DNA of 8,718 nucleotides from CAWACC01 sp964390695 (GTDB lineage: Bacteria > Chlamydiota > Chlamydiia > Chlamydiales > Parachlamydiaceae): assembly GCA_964390695.1 (NCBI GenBank), contig CAYMKI010000132.1, forward strand, positions 1-8,718. Reading direction: 5' to 3'. Positions 6,876 to 8,718 of this stretch are shown in pieces. Every line of letters begins with the position of its first letter. Position 1 is the first letter of the stretch. Position numbers and translations under genes: made by a program. The notes below the pieces were generated by a model. The model made no database searches. It was given only the letters and a program-made list of their open reading frames with translations, and was not told the DNA's origin.

Positions 6876-6949
6876 CACATAACTTCAAGAGCAAGCATTG
6901 AAATGCACGTTGTGTAATAAAGAAGTGTTTGCTATAATGAAGTTATGTG
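6876..6949. repeat. 12-bp perfect inverted repeat overlapping the nusA promoter
   Basis: CACATAACTTCA (6876-6887) and TGAAGTTATGTG (6938-6949) are exact reverse complements 50 bases apart. Within them, AGCAAGCA (6890-6897) pairs with TGTTTGCT (6926-6933) through one G-U, and TGCAC/GTGTA form a small inner hairpin near 6904-6916. As RNA read from rpsA this gives a long interrupted stem. As DNA the right arm covers the end of the nusA -10 element and the likely start site, with the left arm centred about 62 bp upstream, an arrangement also expected of paired operators. Confidence 0.8.
6910..6938 (+). promoter_or_regulatory. candidate nusA-infB promoter with extended -10
   Basis: TTGTGT (6910-6915), a 17-base spacer and a perfect TATAAT (6933-6938) preceded by TG (6930-6931) form the best sigma-70-type promoter in the window. 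Transcription would begin near 6945 and give a nusA leader of about 180 bases containing the hairpins at 6983-7010 and 7031-7052. Confidence 0.6.
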
Positions 6950-6982
6950 AATAAAAGCTCAATTTTTGCTCACTGGCATAGA

Positions 6983-7010
6983 AAAGCCTAGAGTTCAATT
7001 TCTAGGCTTT
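6983..7010 (+). terminator. 10-bp perfect hairpin: rpsA terminator or nusA leader attenuator
   Basis: AAAGCCTAGA (6983-6992), an 8-base loop, then TCTAGGCTTT (7001-7010) form a perfect stem. It ends in TTT followed by GTAGTTGCTT, a modest U-containing tail. It lies downstream of the best nusA promoter, so besides ending rpsA transcripts it would be carried in the nusA leader, where it could act as an attenuator. Confidence 0.55.
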
Positions 7011-7030
7011 GTAGTTGCTTGCAAAGTATT

Positions 7031-7052
7031 GGAACTGCTGAGTGAGCAGTCC
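7031..7052 (+). promoter_or_regulatory. third leader hairpin upstream of nusA
   Basis: ACTGCT (7034-7039), loop GAGTG, then AGCAGT (7045-7050) pair perfectly, and GG (7031-7032) pairs with CC (7051-7052) across a bulged A. The strand 7041-7049 can instead pair with 6966-6974, so this hairpin and the long-range pairing exclude each other. It is about 75 bases before the nusA start. Confidence 0.45.
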
Positions 7053-7125
7053 AGCATCGATACAAATTCTATGGAATCATTAAAATAAATCACACAATTT
7101 TTTCCATTATTGAGGCTTCATACTA

Positions 7126-8415
7126 ATGAATAAAGATCTGATTGCAGTCTTTGAATATTTAGAACGTGAAAAAGGGATAAAGCGCGAGATCGTTATCAGC
7201 GCCATAGAAGAGTCGTTGCGTGCAGCAGCTCGAAAAAGCATTTCAGGCGCATCTAATGTCACTGTTAAAATTCATCCCAAAACAGGGCATATCGATGTTT
7301 TTTGCGAAAAAGAAATTGTCGACGATGTCGAAGTTCCGGCACAAGAGATCTCCCTAGAAGACGCCAGAGAAATAGATCCGGATTGCGAAATTGGACAATT
7401 TATCGATGTCATCGCCACACCCAAAGATTTCGGACGCATTGCCGCACAGAAAGCTCGACAGGTCATCACTCAAAAATTGCGGGGTGCTGAAAGGGATGTC
7501 ATCTATGAAGAATATCGCCACAGACTCAATGAACTCGTTTCAGGAACGGTCAAACGTTTTGTGAAAGGAACGAATATCATCGTCGATCTAGGCAAGGTCG
7601 AAGCTATCATGCCTATGAAGTACTACCCTAAAACCGAAAAATACCACGTCGGTGAAAAAGTTTTAGCTTTATTATGTGAAGTCAACGACACCGAAAACGG
7701 AGGCGCTGAAGTGGTGCTCTCCCGTAGCCACCCAGAGTTTGTCAAACAATTGTTCGTTCAAGAAGTACCTGAGATAAACGATGGCACGGTGATCATAGAC
7801 AAAATTGTGCGTGATGCCGGCTATCGCACTAAATTAACCGTGCGCTCCACAGATCTAAAAGTTGATCCTGTAGGTGCTTGTGTAGGTATGCGCGGTAATA
7901 GAGTGAAGAACATCGTCCGCGAATTGCACAATGAGAAAATCGACATCATCCCCTTCTCTTCCGATGATCTCGAACTGCTGCAAAATGCTCTTTCGCCTAT
8001 AGAAATTCGGAAAATTAATGTGGATGATGAAACCGGAACTATCTCCATCGTGGTAGAAGACGATGATTTTGCCACAGTTATCGGCAAAAAAGGGATGAAT
8101 GCTCGGCTTAACAGCCAATTGATTGGGCATGAGCTCAAAGTGCAAAAAATGAGCGATCATATTCAAACTGAGCTGATCCAGCGCAGACAGTTGGCAGAAG
8201 CTGAAGACCACACCCTAGACGAAGTTCTTACAGGAATCGAGGGCGTAAATAATTTCATCTTCTCTCATTTAGTGGAGCACCTTAGACAAAACAACTGCGA
8301 ACCTACTCCGCGCAATTTGATGATCATGGCTCCTGAACAACTCGCCGAAATCCCAGGCATCAGCTTGGATATGGCAAATAAAATTTTAGAACAAATTAGA
8401 AAACAGAGGACATAA
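7126..8415 (+). CDS. nusA: transcription elongation/termination factor NusA
   Basis: This is a 429-residue NusA, an RNA polymerase-binding factor that controls pausing, termination and antitermination in the cytoplasm. The N-terminal RNAP-binding domain spans about 1-130 (starts NKDLIAVFEYLEREKGI). The S1 domain is about 135-202. KH1 is about 225-290 with its GxxG loop at G254-M-R-G257 (DPVGACVGMRGNRVKNIV). KH2 is about 293-345 with G320-K-K-G323. The tail (360-429) includes a helix-hairpin-helix-like end (IPGISLDMANKILEQI). The E. coli protein (495 residues) carries two acidic repeats that are largely absent here; chlamydial NusA is of similar length to this one. The start is supported by GAGG at 7112-7115, ten bases before the ATG. 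infB follows four bases after the stop, so the two are probably one operon. Confidence 0.97.
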   Translation: MNKDLIAVFEYLEREKGIKREIVISAIEESLRAAARKSISGASNVTVKIHPKTGHIDVFCEKEIVDDVEVPAQEISLEDAREIDPDCEIGQFIDVIATPKDFGRIAAQKARQVITQKLRGAERDVIYEEYRHRLNELVSGTVKRFVKGTNIIVDLGKVEAIMPMKYYPKTEKYHVGEKVLALLCEVNDTENGGAEVVLSRSHPEFVKQLFVQEVPEINDGTVIIDKIVRDAGYRTKLTVRSTDLKVDPVGACVGMRGNRVKNIVRELHNEKIDIIPFSSDDLELLQNALSPIEIRKINVDDETGTISIVVEDDDFATVIGKKGMNARLNSQLIGHELKVQKMSDHIQTELIQRRQLAEAEDHTLDEVLTGIEGVNNFIFSHLVEHLRQNNCEPTPRNLMIMAPEQLAEIPGISLDMANKILEQIRKQRT

Positions 8416-8419
8416 CGGT

Positions 8420-8718
<299 letters not shown>

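Noticed and set aside
6872..6900. Promoter from the perfect TTGACA at 6872-6877
   Set aside because: No acceptable -10 lies 16-18 bases downstream (GCATTG or nearby); the TTGTGT/TATAAT pair at 6910-6938 is much better.

Overview
The window reads as one draft contig from a member of the Chlamydiae, more likely an environmental (amoeba- or animal-associated, non-Chlamydiaceae) lineage. The main evidence is the order rpsA - nusA - infB on the + strand. This order is known from Chlamydia; in most other bacteria rpsA lies next to cmk/ihfB and nusA follows rimP. Supporting evidence is a NusA without the C-terminal acidic repeats of the E. coli protein, a six-domain S1 with a Lys-rich tail, an IF-2 start of chlamydial type (KQLKINIKNAQ near the N-terminus), and a Cys-rich autotransporter. 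I cannot name the genus from sequence alone.

Layout. Positions 1-93 hold two and a half perfect copies of a 38-bp tandem repeat cut by the contig edge. Positions 94-294 hold no convincing gene, but contain a perfect 13-bp inverted repeat about 119 bp across and a doubtful 51-codon minus-strand frame. Positions 295-4644 (minus) are one intact 1449-residue type V autotransporter: signal peptide, about nineteen 40-residue passenger repeats, a passenger-associated transport repeat, a linker helix and a C-terminal beta-barrel. Positions 4645-5080 are the divergent control region between the autotransporter and rpsA. Positions 5081-6850 are rpsA. Positions 6851-7125 are an unusually structured leader with a good promoter, a large inverted repeat, a terminator-like hairpin and alternative pairings. 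Positions 7126-8415 are nusA, and infB starts at a TTG codon four bases later (8420). Real sequence ends at 8665, followed by 53 consecutive G that are almost certainly a sequencing or assembly artefact.

How the parts work together. rpsA, nusA and infB are core translation/transcription genes; nusA and infB are close enough to be co-transcribed, with the 6851-7125 leader as the likely control point. The autotransporter is unrelated in function, is transcribed away from this cluster, and is the accessory and most novel part of the window. Its passenger lacks the GGA[ILV]/FxxN motif pattern of classical chlamydial Pmps and is instead built of a Cys-containing repeat family that I do not recognise.
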